Source: Fictibacillus nanhaiensis | Lineage (GTDB): Bacteria > Bacillota > Bacilli > Bacillales > Fictibacillaceae | Assembly: GCF_023715445.1 (NCBI RefSeq) | Contig: NZ_JAMBOD010000002.1 | Location: 310,001-374,000, forward strand | Direction of reading: 5' to 3' | Length of the DNA: 64,000 nt | Part shown: piece after piece, positions 44,973 through 54,907 of the stretch | How the letters are laid out: the number at the start of each line of letters is the position of its first letter | Position numbering within the stretch: position 1 is the stretch's first letter | Notes under the pieces: generated by a model | The model's input: only the letters and a program-made list of their open reading frames with translations | What the model was told of the DNA's origin: nothing | Databases searched by the model: none | Position numbers and translations under genes: made by a program

Positions 44973-46241
44973 ATGGCGAATTTAACAAACCAACCTTCAA
45001 TAACAATCCTTGGCAGTGGTGGTGGTGTTGCAAAAGCAATATTATCTATCTTAAACCAAGCTGTACAAGATAAAAATGACCCTTTACATGGATTACTGCA
45101 AAAATCCGAATTTCATTTAATTGATATCGAACAAAAACCCCTTCAATATTTTGAAAATCTATTTCCTTACATTAGAAAACAAATTTTCTTGTATGAACTG
45201 GATCTTAGTGACTTAGACTCATATAAAAATCACCTCCAAAAAACAAACACTTCAGTTGTTATCGATGTTTCCTGGGCTGATACGAACGACATGCTGACTT
45301 GCTGCAATGAATTAGGCGTTTATTACGTTAATTCTGCATTAGAGAACACAGCTGTCGATGAAGACGAATCACTTTACGGATTTCCTCTAGCAGAACGCTT
45401 TAAACGATTTGAAGAAAAAAAAGATCAGTTTAATCATACAAAAGCTATCGTCGGTTCAGGAATGAACCCAGGTGTTGTTCAATGGATGGTCCATGAACTC
45501 CTTCAAAAACATATGGACAAACCCCCACTTGCCTGTTATATCGTTGAGCACGACACATCATTTTTTAGCAATAAAAACATAATAAACAAAGATACCATCT
45601 ATACGTCGTGGTCTGTTGAATGCTTCCTTGATGAAGCCATATTAAGCTACCCGATGTTTGTTTCTCATCACTTACCTTTGTATCTGTACGATCAAGTCTA
45701 TACTTCGGAATACACAGTAAGATTAGGGAATAAAAAATTCCAAGGTTGCCTTATGCCTCATGAGGAGGTTCTTTCTCTTGGCAAACTGTATGATATAGAA
45801 TTCGGCTTTATTTATCGGGTTAATGAGCATACGACAAACTTGATCAGGGATAATCTTTATCGAGTAGATGATTTATGGGATTGGAAGCACCAGTTAATCG
45901 ATCCGGATTTAGGACAAGTTGACGGCGAAGATCTTGTCGGAGTTCTGCTTGTTTTTGAAGATCACGAAGAATATATATATAACGTTATGAACACGGCTGA
46001 AATCTATCCAAAATACAAAACAAACGCTACCTACTTTCAAGTTGCATGCGGTCTTTATGGAGGGTTAGCAAGTTTGCTTCTGGATAACATCCCAGATGGC
46101 GCCTATTATGTGGATGAACTTTTGCTTCATTCAAACAGCAGTTATGGCGAATATCTCTCTTATTACATGAAGGATTTTGTTTCGGGTTTCAATGAAACTT
46201 CTGATGGGTTGCTGCACCAGCGGATCAAAAAGATAAAATAA
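44973..46241 (+). CDS. Homospermidine-synthase / saccharopine-dehydrogenase-like protein
   Basis: A protein of 422 aa; ATG 44973 with GGAAGGATGTCAGG upstream. The N-terminus has a Rossmann motif ILGSGGGVAKAIL, and the segments VVIDVSWADTNDMLTCC, YYVNSALENT and VGSGMNPGVVQWMVH resemble homospermidine synthases of the saccharopine dehydrogenase superfamily. Those make homospermidine from putrescine with NAD. It is shorter than typical homospermidine synthases (about 470-480 aa), so the substrate may differ. Monocistronic with terminator. Confidence 0.7.
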   Translation: MANLTNQPSITILGSGGGVAKAILSILNQAVQDKNDPLHGLLQKSEFHLIDIEQKPLQYFENLFPYIRKQIFLYELDLSDLDSYKNHLQKTNTSVVIDVSWADTNDMLTCCNELGVYYVNSALENTAVDEDESLYGFPLAERFKRFEEKKDQFNHTKAIVGSGMNPGVVQWMVHELLQKHMDKPPLACYIVEHDTSFFSNKNIINKDTIYTSWSVECFLDEAILSYPMFVSHHLPLYLYDQVYTSEYTVRLGNKKFQGCLMPHEEVLSLGKLYDIEFGFIYRVNEHTTNLIRDNLYRVDDLWDWKHQLIDPDLGQVDGEDLVGVLLVFEDHEEYIYNVMNTAEIYPKYKTNATYFQVACGLYGGLASLLLDNIPDGAYYVDELLLHSNSSYGEYLSYYMKDFVSGFNETSDGLLHQRIKKIK

Positions 46242-46249
46242 ATAAAATT

Positions 46250-46279
46250 GCCTCCCTGTTAGGAGAGGCTTTTTATAAT
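46250..46279 (+). terminator. Terminator after the homospermidine-synthase-like gene
   Basis: Stem GCCTCC/GGAGAGGC-type followed by TTTTTATA. Confidence 0.75.
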
Positions 46280-46340
46280 CAATCTAATTTCCCCACCAGA
46301 AGTTGCGTTACTTTTTATGATTTATTTAAGTAAATTATTT

Positions 46341-48383
46341 TTAAACAATCTCTCTTTCCCAATGACGATGAACGGCAATCGCATCCGCAAATTGATCAGC
46401 AAAATCACTCATATTATCACCGGTTACTACTCCGGTACGATCTGTTAAATGAGCTTCTCTCAGCAAAGCTGTACCTTCATGTGTAGCTCCTATAGGTTTA
46501 TAGTGAGAATATGCTTCTTTAATAAAATGCAGTGCATTCTGTTTGAATTTAGCGTCTTCACTACTGCATGCAACATAAATGGCATCAAACAGTACAGACG
46601 AGGCGGTGATGAATGTATGAACGACCTCTATCTCGGTTCCATCAGAAGCTATCGGCTTTCCTAGCTTATCGCTTATACATTCTGGCTGTAAACCTTTAGC
46701 TTTTAGTGCTTTTAGGACTGTAGAAATTTCTTTTCCCTCTACATCATCTCCGACTATTACGCCAACTTTACGAGTGCTCGGGTTTTTCTTTGTATTGAGC
46801 TGACTTAAGGCCGGTGAAGATTTTGTAACTTCAGACCCTTTTCCTGCTGGAGGTTCCGCACCAATCGCCTCAGCAAATGATTCTGCTAGCTCTACACTTA
46901 CGTTTGCAAACATATCAACTACTTGCTGCTGTACTGATTTGCTTTTTACTTTTCCAAGTTCAAAGCTGAATGCATTTTTAAGATGCTGTTTCTCTGGTTC
47001 ACTCATACTATTCCAGAAAAGAGTTGCTTGACTAAAGTGGTCCTTAAAGCTTTCACTTCTGCTGCGGACTTTTCTACCCTCAACTTTTTCCTGATAGTGA
47101 ACGTAACCACCTTCTTCTTCCGTTGCCGGCGCGGGAGTATTTGCTGCAAGTGAATTTTTGTGATAGCTTACTTGTCCTCTATTTATCGTCTGGCGACCGA
47201 AGCCATCCCTTTGATTGTTATGAAACGGACATACAGGGCGGTTGATCGGCAGCTCGTGGAAATTCGGTCCTCCGAGACGTAAAAGCTGAGTATCCGTATA
47301 AGAGAACAAACGCCCCTGAAGCAATGGATCGTTCGAAAAATCAATACCTGGTACAACATGGCCTGGGTGAAAAGCAACCTGTTCTGTTTCCGCAAAAACA
47401 TTATCTACATTTCTGTTTAGCGTCATTTTTCCAACTATTTTTACAGGAACATCTTCTTCAGGCCATAATTTAGTCGGATCAAGAATATCAAAATCAAATT
47501 TGAATTCATCTTCTTCCGTAATAATCTGAAGCCCTAGCTCATATTCAGGATAATTTCCGTTTTCGATAGATTCCCATAGATCACGACGATGGAAATCAGG
47601 GTCTTTCCCGGAAATTTTCTGAGCCTCGTCCCATACTAGTGAATGGGTTCCTAACACAGGCTTCCAGTGAAATTTAACAAAATGAGCTTTACCCTCGTCA
47701 TTAACAAGACGGAACGTATGTACACCGAAGCCTTCCATCATGCGGAAACTTCTTGGGATCGCTCTGTCAGACATCGCCCACATAACCATATGTGCCGATT
47801 CTTGATTGTTCGCAACAAAATCCCAGAACGTATCATGAGCGGTTGCAGCTTGTGGCATCTCATTATGAGGCTCTGGTTTTAACGCATGAACCAAATCAGG
47901 AAACTTTATAGCATCCTGAATAAAAAAGACCGGAATATTGTTGCCGACTAAATCGTAATTGCCTTCTTCTGTATAAAACTTCGTCGCAAAACCACGTGCA
48001 TCACGAACTGTTTCCGCTGATCCCCGCGATCCGGCAACCGTTGAAAAACGTACAAAGGTTGGAGTTTTTTTAGAAGTGTCCTGCAGGAAATTTGCTTTAG
48101 TAAATTCTTTTAAAGACTCATATAACTCAAACTCTCCATGAGCCGCAAATCCCCTGGCATGGACGATTCTTTCTGGAATCCGTTCATGATCAAAGTGCGT
48201 CATTTTTTCCCGGAAATGAAAATCTTCCATTAAAGTCGGTCCACGTTCACCCGCTTTAAGTGAAAATTCATCCTCAGAAACTTTTACACCTTGATTAGTT
48301 GTTAGCTTCTTGCCTTCATCATCTGCACGAAATTGTTCAAGCTGCTCGTCTTTACTGTTGGGGGTCATTTTGTTATCGCTCAT
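46341..48383 (-). CDS. katE: Large-subunit catalase (HPII type)
   Basis: A protein of 680 aa: catalase core with distal H75 ([11 protein letters not shown]), N148 region ([12 protein letters not shown]) and proximal tyrosine near 358 ([11 protein letters not shown]), followed by a C-terminal flavodoxin/DJ-1-like domain ([14 protein letters not shown] to the end). This two-domain clade-2 layout is KatE/HPII; it destroys hydrogen peroxide. B. subtilis KatE is a SigB general-stress protein of similar size. A possible SigB-like site GTTTGT-14-GGGAAG lies upstream but is weak. Confidence 0.93.
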   Translation of the reverse strand: MSDNKMTPNSKDEQLEQFRADDEGKKLTTNQGVKVSEDEFSLKAGERGPTLMEDFHFREKMTHFDHERIPERIVHARGFAAHGEFELYESLKEFTKANFLQDTSKKTPTFVRFSTVAGSRGSAETVRDARGFATKFYTEEGNYDLVGNNIPVFFIQDAIKFPDLVHALKPEPHNEMPQAATAHDTFWDFVANNQESAHMVMWAMSDRAIPRSFRMMEGFGVHTFRLVNDEGKAHFVKFHWKPVLGTHSLVWDEAQKISGKDPDFHRRDLWESIENGNYPEYELGLQIITEEDEFKFDFDILDPTKLWPEEDVPVKIVGKMTLNRNVDNVFAETEQVAFHPGHVVPGIDFSNDPLLQGRLFSYTDTQLLRLGGPNFHELPINRPVCPFHNNQRDGFGRQTINRGQVSYHKNSLAANTPAPATEEEGGYVHYQEKVEGRKVRSRSESFKDHFSQATLFWNSMSEPEKQHLKNAFSFELGKVKSKSVQQQVVDMFANVSVELAESFAEAIGAEPPAGKGSEVTKSSPALSQLNTKKNPSTRKVGVIVGDDVEGKEISTVLKALKAKGLQPECISDKLGKPIASDGTEIEVVHTFITASSVLFDAIYVACSSEDAKFKQNALHFIKEAYSHYKPIGATHEGTALLREAHLTDRTGVVTGDNMSDFADQFADAIAVHRHWEREIV

Positions 48384-48462
48384 TCAACCGTTCCTCTCTT
48401 TAGGTTTTTAATACACATAAGGACCCTTCCCTTCAGAGAGGATGAACAAACTGAATTTCCCT

Positions 48463-48494
48463 ATAAAAAAACGCAGCTGTTTTAACAGCTGCGC
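48463..48494 (-). terminator. Terminator after the ParR-like gene
   Basis: Stem CGCAGCTGTT/AACAGCTGCG followed by seven T residues on the minus strand; ends the parM-parR transcript. Confidence 0.88.
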
Positions 48495-48499
48495 ATCAA

Positions 48500-49087
48500 T
48501 CAATTATTCATATGTGCCAGGAAATCACCTAACAGGTCTTCCATTTCTTTTTCTGGATCTTGAGGCTCATCTTTCGGATTATCTTCCTCGCGTTTAGCGT
48601 TATCCCAGTCAAATTGATTTAAATCATCGTCACCTAAATCATCAATAGAGTTTAGATTTACAGATTTATCATCGTAAACGTCTAAAGTGACCTCATCCTT
48701 TTGTTTGTCTTCTTGGAGATACAGCGCCTGATCAATATCTGTAGAGTTACTGTTTATAGCTGCAAGCAGAGAAGCTGTTCTAACCGGATTGGATATAAGC
48801 TGGTACATAATATTTCCTAATAAAGCTTCTGAATGTTCATGCTTTAGCCAATCCCTTTGCATTTTACTAAGATTCTTCGGGAGCGGAATGGTGATTGTCT
48901 CTCTTTCTTTTTGAATCGTTTGTCCAACACCCTGCATGACGAATTCTGAAATACGACTTGAAAAGTTGCGTCTTTCCGTGTCTTTTAACTTTTGTAGCTG
49001 TTTTAAGACATGATCAGGGGTGTCAGAGGGAATTCGAAAAGCAATCGTTTTGCCTCTAGTTATTTCATTGGCAGCTTTTTTATCCAT
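48500..49087 (-). CDS. ParR/Alp7R-like DNA-binding partner of the actin-like protein
   Basis: A protein of 195 aa starting at 49087, 14 bp after the parM-like gene. The N-terminal ~60 residues (KTIAFRIPSDTPDHVLKQLQ, FSSRISEFVMQGV) fit a ribbon-helix-helix domain: one strand then two helices. The C-terminal third is very acidic and low-complexity (DDLGDDDLNQFDWDNAK, EPQDPEKEMEDLLGDFL), a likely filament-contact tail. ParR-type adaptors bind centromere repeats and cap ParM filaments. Function is inferred from size, fold and the ParM neighbour. Confidence 0.72.
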   Translation of the reverse strand: MDKKAANEITRGKTIAFRIPSDTPDHVLKQLQKLKDTERRNFSSRISEFVMQGVGQTIQKERETITIPLPKNLSKMQRDWLKHEHSEALLGNIMYQLISNPVRTASLLAAINSNSTDIDQALYLQEDKQKDEVTLDVYDDKSVNLNSIDDLGDDDLNQFDWDNAKREEDNPKDEPQDPEKEMEDLLGDFLAHMNN

Positions 49088-49100
49088 TTCATCACCCTAC

Positions 49101-50288
49101 TTAAGCTTTAACGGCTTTTTTCTCTTTATCCTCGCTCTTATTGTTGTCTTTTGATGTTCTTTTAAGATGATCAGAAATCAGCTTATAATAAGCGTTTGCC
49201 ATCATCCAGATACTTTCTTTCTCATCTTCAAAGAAGTCGATGTTATAGCCATCAAGATTGTTGTTCAGCGTCTTAATGTAATCCTTTAATACAGCTGAAC
49301 CGCCGCCTACAAAATAGCAGATCTCTGTTTGGGAATTCTTCTGCCATACATTGCGTAGAAGACGGTATTGCTTTTTAGCCAGATCTACTAAAATACGGTC
49401 TGTAATATCATGCACGCTTGTACGACTTCCGCGCACCATGATATGATTTCGGTTCGTTTTCTTCGTAATGATTTCAACTACATCACGTCTGCTATCTAAT
49501 TCTACGCCATGCTTGGAGCGGATCTCTTCCCTGATTTGTTCTAATGCTTCAGATACACCTAAGTTAAACCCTTGTGCTTTGTCATCATCTACATTTCTAT
49601 TTTTTATAACAGCAATATCAGTAGATAAGCCACCGATATCCTGAATGAGAATAGGCTTATCAATCAGATCTTTGTTGATGATATTTAAATCATTATCCAT
49701 TACAAGGTTAATAAAAGCTGCAAAGCCTTCCGGATAAACTTTTACTTCTTCAAACTTCAGGTTAACTTTTAATCCCTGATACTTCGGTGTAACTAAAAAC
49801 TCTACTTGGTGAACAGAGCCCAGCAGCTTCGAACGATATCCAGCGTCTTTTCCTTCTTTCACTTCACGAAGCGGTAATCCTGTGCCTAGAATGTAGCTTG
49901 TATCAAGTACATTATTGTTTTTAGTAAATGTTTTTGCATTTTCTTCTCTTACAGCATCAAGTGCAAGAGCTGCAAAAAGCATGATTAATGTTTGATCTTC
50001 TTCAGACTTACTGCTTCCAGGGTCTAATTCAGTAGAGTTATCACTTTTGGCTGCTAATTCTCCTACACGATAAATGACGTTATTTTCTTTTAGAGCAGGG
50101 GAGTGGACTTTAATATGTATTCCTTCTAATGGATCTTTGCTGTCTAATTCTTCAATCCCGATAACAGGACGGTCTTCAATATCTCGTGCAATAACATTTG
50201 GTATGTTTAGTTCATAATCTAGTTTTCCAAATATCCCTTTTAATGAATCATTGCCTACATCAATTGCTGCAATCCTAGAATTACTCAT
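49101..50288 (-). CDS. ParM/StbA-type actin-like segregation ATPase
   Basis: A protein of 395 aa. ATG 50288 is preferred over an ATG 6 nt upstream because AAAGGA then has ~9-nt spacing. Actin-fold motifs: phosphate 1 AAIDVGNDSLKG near residue 8, phosphate 2 IQDIGGLSTDIAVI around 218, and adenosine motif YFVGGGSAVLKDYI near 325. It resembles plasmid partition proteins of the ParM/Alp7A group, which push sister plasmids apart. It lies on what otherwise looks like chromosome, with a matching adaptor gene downstream and a box array upstream. Confidence 0.88.
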   Translation of the reverse strand: MSNSRIAAIDVGNDSLKGIFGKLDYELNIPNVIARDIEDRPVIGIEELDSKDPLEGIHIKVHSPALKENNVIYRVGELAAKSDNSTELDPGSSKSEEDQTLIMLFAALALDAVREENAKTFTKNNNVLDTSYILGTGLPLREVKEGKDAGYRSKLLGSVHQVEFLVTPKYQGLKVNLKFEEVKVYPEGFAAFINLVMDNDLNIINKDLIDKPILIQDIGGLSTDIAVIKNRNVDDDKAQGFNLGVSEALEQIREEIRSKHGVELDSRRDVVEIITKKTNRNHIMVRGSRTSVHDITDRILVDLAKKQYRLLRNVWQKNSQTEICYFVGGGSAVLKDYIKTLNNNLDGYNIDFFEDEKESIWMMANAYYKLISDHLKRTSKDNNKSEDKEKKAVKA

Positions 50289-50390
50289 GGGCATGCATCC
50301 TTTCTTTCTTCATTTTTATTTTGTTGCTATATTACTAGATTAGAGTGTAATCATAAAATACACAATGCCCATTTTATCTTTTAACATAAA

Positions 50391-50548
50391 TGTAAACGTT
50401 GTTGCAAACATGCAAACACCGTTGTAAACACAAGGGTTATTTCTCATGAATCCAGTCACACCAACATGTAAACACGTTCGCAAACTTGTAAACATTAATG
50501 CAAACAAACGCAAACATATTTGTAAACTTGTAAACATTTTTGTTTGCA
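50391..50548. repeat. Phased TGTAAAC/YGCAAAC array, candidate parC centromere
   Basis: Eleven direct heptamers TGTAAAC or YGCAAAC start at 50391, 50403, 50411, 50423, 50467, 50479, 50487, 50499, 50509, 50521 and 50529, plus one inverted copy at 50542. Steps alternate 12 and 8 (12, 8, 12, then 44, then 12, 8, 12, 10, 12, 8), so the repeating unit is 20 bp, two helical turns. The array lies about 100 bp upstream of the parM-like start, where type II partition systems keep their centromere and operator. Confidence 0.8.
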
Positions 50549-50666
50549 ATAGACTGATAAACATAATCACCCCCCTCCCCTGCGTACAATGTTATTGATT
50601 ACTAGACGAAATTTAGGGAATCATTGGAGTAATTGAACCGAAATTTAGCATTCGAGGTGAGTGAAA

Positions 50667-52241
50667 GTGGTTTTTTTAGATAAAAAACATGATCCTAGAA
50701 AAAACGCACAGCTTATAAAGAACATTCATCAGCATTCATTTTCAATTCAAGAAACCATAAACACAACTGAGGATCTCTTTAAAGAGAGCTGTTTGAAAAC
50801 ACAAAAAACGATTGAAAAAAGTTCACTAATGAAATGGTTGAAATGGATGGCACTGCGACCGAAAGTAAAAAAAGTAAATTACAAAAATATATCAACCACA
50901 CAATTATGCTGTGATACAGACGAATCCGTATTTCCAAAATGGAAAGCAAAACTTGATTTCGAATATAATAATTTGTTCAAACAAATTAAAGGGGAAGTAA
51001 ACGTAAAAGATTATGGTGCAAAAGGGGACGGAAACACGGATGATACCGAAGCATTTAGAAAAGCACTAGGAAAAGGAAAAGTAATGGTTTATATTCCAGA
51101 GGGAACCTATGTTATAAAGGGGATTAAACTGCCATCTTTTACTTGCCTTAAAGGGGAAGGAAAAGGCCGAACTATTCTTAAGCTTCATAATCACTCTTCA
51201 AAAGCAGAATGGGTGATAACAAATAAAAATCATATTTTTGGCAACCGTAATATTCTAGTAAAAGGGATGAGCTTGGACTGGAACGTTGGAAGGCTAAATC
51301 CAATAGAAAAAACAGCAGCAGGAAATAATCGTTCCAGCTGTCTTACATTCGCTAACGTTAAGTATGGATGGATGTTCGATCTTGAGGCTATTAATCCGGG
51401 ATTGCACTGCTTTGATGTTTCTTCCACTGTCTATACGTATCTAGGAGATGGAACCCGTTCAAGGGGAGGAAGTAAATATATATGGCTGGACAATTTGAAT
51501 GGCCATGGTTTTGGTGATGATGGAATTACAACCCATCATAGCGAAAGTATTTTTATTTCAAATTCCCATATGTGTGACCCTAGCGGAAGAGCGCATAAAA
51601 AAGGATTCTCTAACTCGAATGGGATTGAGATAGATGACGGATCTGAGGATGTATGGCTCTTGAACAACTCTACAGCACGATGTTTTGGCGGATTGGAGAT
51701 TAAGGCTCATCATAACGCTTCAGCAGCTTCTAACGTCCATATCGTAGGTCATCTATCGCTTAACGATAACAGAGCTTATAATTTTCGTCATATTGGCCAC
51801 CACAAAGACATAGATCCGGCATCGAAAACTGCCTATCACATCTCTGCTACTAACATTTGTGCCATAGCTCCTATCTTTACCGGTCTCTATAAGGATTCAA
51901 CTCCACGAGGTCTGGTTATATCCGGATATAACCATGTATTAATTCATAATTTTACTTTATTAGGCGACTTATCTTATGACTATATGAAAAACCCTTTAAT
52001 TGCTATACAATATCGAGCACGTAACGTCGTATTATTTAATATAAACATTAAAGATTTTAAAACCGCAGGACCTGCTATTAAAGTATATGGCGGCAGCCAC
52101 CGTGCTGATGATGTTGTCATTCGAAACATCACATGCGATAAGTACTTTTTAAAACCAATCGAGATTGGTATAGATGTAAAAAACGCATTGATCGATAATA
52201 TTACTGTCAGCAACCAAGAAAAAGAGACTCCTGTAACCTGA
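50667..52241 (+). CDS. Pectate-lyase-3 / right-handed beta-helix protein
   Basis: A protein of 524 aa from GTG 50667 (GAGGTGA 6 nt upstream; a GTG at 50661 is too close). Residues ~110-500 form a parallel beta-helix beginning VNVKDYGAKGDGNTDDTEAF, the Pectate_lyase_3 signature, with DDGITTHHSE and NGIEIDDGSED turns. This fold is used by YobO-like Bacillus proteins, GH28-type enzymes and phage tail spikes. There is no signal peptide, which points to a phage-like or lysis-released product. Substrate unknown. Confidence 0.8.
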   Translation: MVFLDKKHDPRKNAQLIKNIHQHSFSIQETINTTEDLFKESCLKTQKTIEKSSLMKWLKWMALRPKVKKVNYKNISTTQLCCDTDESVFPKWKAKLDFEYNNLFKQIKGEVNVKDYGAKGDGNTDDTEAFRKALGKGKVMVYIPEGTYVIKGIKLPSFTCLKGEGKGRTILKLHNHSSKAEWVITNKNHIFGNRNILVKGMSLDWNVGRLNPIEKTAAGNNRSSCLTFANVKYGWMFDLEAINPGLHCFDVSSTVYTYLGDGTRSRGGSKYIWLDNLNGHGFGDDGITTHHSESIFISNSHMCDPSGRAHKKGFSNSNGIEIDDGSEDVWLLNNSTARCFGGLEIKAHHNASAASNVHIVGHLSLNDNRAYNFRHIGHHKDIDPASKTAYHISATNICAIAPIFTGLYKDSTPRGLVISGYNHVLIHNFTLLGDLSYDYMKNPLIAIQYRARNVVLFNINIKDFKTAGPAIKVYGGSHRADDVVIRNITCDKYFLKPIEIGIDVKNALIDNITVSNQEKETPVT

Positions 52242-52260
52242 CAGAAGTCTTCTTTTTCCT
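52225..52260 (+). terminator. Terminator overlapping the beta-helix gene stop
   Basis: Stem GACT-CTGT / ACAG-AGTC, one bulged base on each side, then TTCTTTTTCC. Confidence 0.7.
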
Positions 52261-52799
52261 TATAGCTTTTTTTCAAGCTGTAAATCCAAAGGTTCTTTTT
52301 CAACAATATATGGGTTGATCTCAGCAGCCCTCTCGCAGCCCATTGCCTGATAAAACGCTTGTGATTCAACGGATGGATGTGCAGCGATATAAAGCTTTTT
52401 AGCCCCTAACTTCCTAGCTTCCCTGCAGCATCGGCTAAGAAGTTCTTTTCCAATTCCAAAACCTCTTTTTTCATAAGATACATGAATGTATGGGAGCTCC
52501 ACATATTCTTTATTTGACCCAAACAACTTAGCCTCTACATTCGCAAAGCCTGTTAAACCTTCATCATCATAAGCTGCTATTACAGCACCACCTTTATTAA
52601 GACATTGTTTGAGATCCTCTATGACAAATCTTTTTTTCTTATCGTCCCACTCATCAATAAAATGGTCAGACTTTATCATGAACTCGCTGTTTTCTTTATA
52701 CCAAACACGATTTGTTACTTGATACCGATTAAATGTTTCTAAGAAATTCTTACCTAAGTCTGCTAAAGATAGTGATTTAAATGAAATTTGTTTTTTCAT
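52260..52799 (-). CDS. GNAT-family acetyltransferase
   Basis: A protein of 179 aa from ATG 52799 behind GCGGGGA. GNAT motif A is clear: ELPYIHVSYEKRGFGIGKELLSR spans residues ~110-132, followed by AHPSVESQAFYQAMGCERA. The acceptor is unknown. It starts 17 bp after the MutS2-like stop on the same strand, so it may be part of the same transcript and thus of the same induced response. Confidence 0.85.
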   Translation of the reverse strand: MKKQISFKSLSLADLGKNFLETFNRYQVTNRVWYKENSEFMIKSDHFIDEWDDKKKRFVIEDLKQCLNKGGAVIAAYDDEGLTGFANVEAKLFGSNKEYVELPYIHVSYEKRGFGIGKELLSRCCREARKLGAKKLYIAAHPSVESQAFYQAMGCERAAEINPYIVEKEPLDLQLEKKL

Positions 52800-52815
52800 T
52801 TTTGTTCCCCGCTTA

Positions 52816-54768
52816 TTAATTCTCCCTGTCAATTGACATACCATCAACATGGCGTTTATTCATCAGTTTATCTTTTTTGCGATTTTCTTTTGATTCAAAC
52901 ACGATATCCATATCATAATTTTCGGGATAAAGCATTTCGCTTGGAATATGAAGCTTTAAGCGTTTTTTGTGTATTTGGTGCTTTTTATCCCCTGCAAGTA
53001 CTCCATACTCCCCTTGAGTATTCTCTAACTCGCATATAATTCCTGCTGTTTTTAAACTTGATATATATACTCTGTCTCCTATTTGATACTCTTCAGTTAG
53101 ATTGTTTTGATTTTGCACTGGCTTTTCTAGATGTTTTTTAACACTTGATTGTGCTTTATAACGCAAAATTTGGATTCGTTCTTGATCTTCTGTGGATAAT
53201 GTTAAAGCATTCTGATTATCCACATGTGGATAATCTTCATTGAAATACGTAATTTTCTTAGCGCGGTTAATTACATCTGGAAGCATTCCCAGTTTAAGAG
53301 CGATTGAAAACGCCTGGCTTTTACCAGCTTTTCCGATGACTAACTTATAGAGTGGCTGCAAAGTATTAAGATCAAATTCCATAGATCCGTTTTCAAATCC
53401 ATCTGTGATATTTGCAAACTCTTTTATCTCACTGTAATGAGTGGTAGCTAATATCATACTTCCCTGGCTAAATAGTTTTTCAAGAATAGACACAGCAAGC
53501 CCCATTCCCTCTGCAGGATCTGTTCCCGCTCCAAGTTCATCAAGAATAACTAAATCTTGAGGTCCTGCCTGTTTCATAATAGAAATAATATTTGTAATAT
53601 GAGAGGAGAACGTGCTTAACGATTGCTCGATGCTTTGACCATCTCCAATATCTGTGAAAACTTCTCGAAAAACTCCAAACTTGCTTCCTTCATCTACTGG
53701 AACATGAAGCCCTGATTGAACCATCAGTGTTAAAAGACCTACTGTTTTTATTGCTACCGTTTTTCCGCCAGTATTAGGTCCTGTAAGAACCAGTGCCTGA
53801 TAAGCTTCTCCGAGTGAGAAATTTAACGGGATACATTTTTCTCCTAATAGAGGATGTCTTCCATTCACGATCTGAATCTTGTTTTCAGCATTTAACTCTA
53901 CACCTGCTGCATCCAATGCTATGCTGTATTTTGCTTTTGTAAAAATAAAATCATAATGTGCCATGCCCTCAATATTAATTCGAATTTCACGCTCATACCC
54001 TTCAACCATACCAGTTAACATGCTTAAAATTTTTGAGATTTCAATTTCTTCTTCTGCTCTTAGCAAACTGATCTCTGTTTGAAGCTTTCGAATATCGCTT
54101 GGCTCAATGTATACTGTTGCTCCACTTGATGAGCTATCTAAAATCTGACCGTCTATATTCCGTTTGAATTTACTTTTAACTGGAATTACGTAACGGCCAT
54201 CCCTCATAGAAATGATTTGATCCTGCATCATATCACGATAAACCGAAGATTTTAACATATTATCAAGCTTAGATTTAATTCTTTCTTCGATGACTCCAAC
54301 TTGTTTTCTTATTTTTAATAGAGCTTTGCTGGCGTGATCATCTACTCTGCCATTCCGGATGCATCGATAGATTTCATCTTTTATATCCGGTAGATCGAAC
54401 ATGGAATACGCATAATTCGATACAGTTGGGGCGACAAATTCTTTATCCTTCATGTATCGCTGTATTCTGCTCACATTATCTAGAAGGCCATATAAAAGGG
54501 AGAGCTGATCAGGGTTTAGATTTAATCCTTTTTTAGGAATATCGAGTATATACTCAATTCCGTTTAAATTCGCGATAGGAACACTCGCACTTTTTTCTAA
54601 TATATTTCTTGCTTCCGTTGTATCTTGTATCCATGAACGGATCACAGAGAGGTTTGCGGAAGGTTCAAGTTTATGAATAGCTTCTTTGGTTATCGTATTA
54701 ATAGAATAACTTCCTAGATTTTCTTTAATTTTATTCAATTCAAGCATATTTATCGTTTGAGTATTCAA
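52816..54768 (-). CDS. MutS2 homologue lacking the Smr nuclease domain
   Basis: A protein of 650 aa starting at TTG 54768, 8 nt after GGAGG; no ATG nearby has a ribosome binding site. Domain order: helical lever/core (1-~320), ATPase with Walker A GPNTGGKT at 330-337 and Walker B ILDELGAG with D410-E411, coiled clamp, then a KOW-like domain (~560-607, EEYQIGDRVYIS). It ends about 40 residues later. B. subtilis MutS2 is 785 aa and ends in an Smr domain with LDLRG; that domain is absent here. MutS2 binds collided ribosomes and splits them. This is a second, Smr-less form. Confidence 0.88.
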   Translation of the reverse strand: MNTQTINMLELNKIKENLGSYSINTITKEAIHKLEPSANLSVIRSWIQDTTEARNILEKSASVPIANLNGIEYILDIPKKGLNLNPDQLSLLYGLLDNVSRIQRYMKDKEFVAPTVSNYAYSMFDLPDIKDEIYRCIRNGRVDDHASKALLKIRKQVGVIEERIKSKLDNMLKSSVYRDMMQDQIISMRDGRYVIPVKSKFKRNIDGQILDSSSSGATVYIEPSDIRKLQTEISLLRAEEEIEISKILSMLTGMVEGYEREIRINIEGMAHYDFIFTKAKYSIALDAAGVELNAENKIQIVNGRHPLLGEKCIPLNFSLGEAYQALVLTGPNTGGKTVAIKTVGLLTLMVQSGLHVPVDEGSKFGVFREVFTDIGDGQSIEQSLSTFSSHITNIISIMKQAGPQDLVILDELGAGTDPAEGMGLAVSILEKLFSQGSMILATTHYSEIKEFANITDGFENGSMEFDLNTLQPLYKLVIGKAGKSQAFSIALKLGMLPDVINRAKKITYFNEDYPHVDNQNALTLSTEDQERIQILRYKAQSSVKKHLEKPVQNQNNLTEEYQIGDRVYISSLKTAGIICELENTQGEYGVLAGDKKHQIHKKRLKLHIPSEMLYPENYDMDIVFESKENRKKDKLMNKRHVDGMSIDREN

Positions 54769-54870
54769 TGGAACTGCCTCCAATTTTTTTATTTAAACCT
54801 GCATTTCTTATTCATGTTGTTGTTTTGTGAGCTTTTATCCCCTCCTCTAACAGAGGCCAGGAACTTGCCA

Positions 54871-54907
54871 ATAAAAAAAGACAGAAATGAACAATGTCAT
54901 TTCTGCC
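54871..54907 (-). terminator. Leader terminator T2 upstream of the MutS2-like gene
   Basis: 11-bp stem GGCAGAAATGA/TCATTTCTGTC (one G-U) with a 6-nt loop followed by seven T residues, in transcription direction toward the MutS2-like gene. Confidence 0.85.

Noticed and set aside
50391-50548. CRISPR array reading of the TGTAAAC repeats
   Set aside because: Boxes are only 7 bp with 1- and 5-bp gaps; there are no spacer-size intervals and no cas genes.
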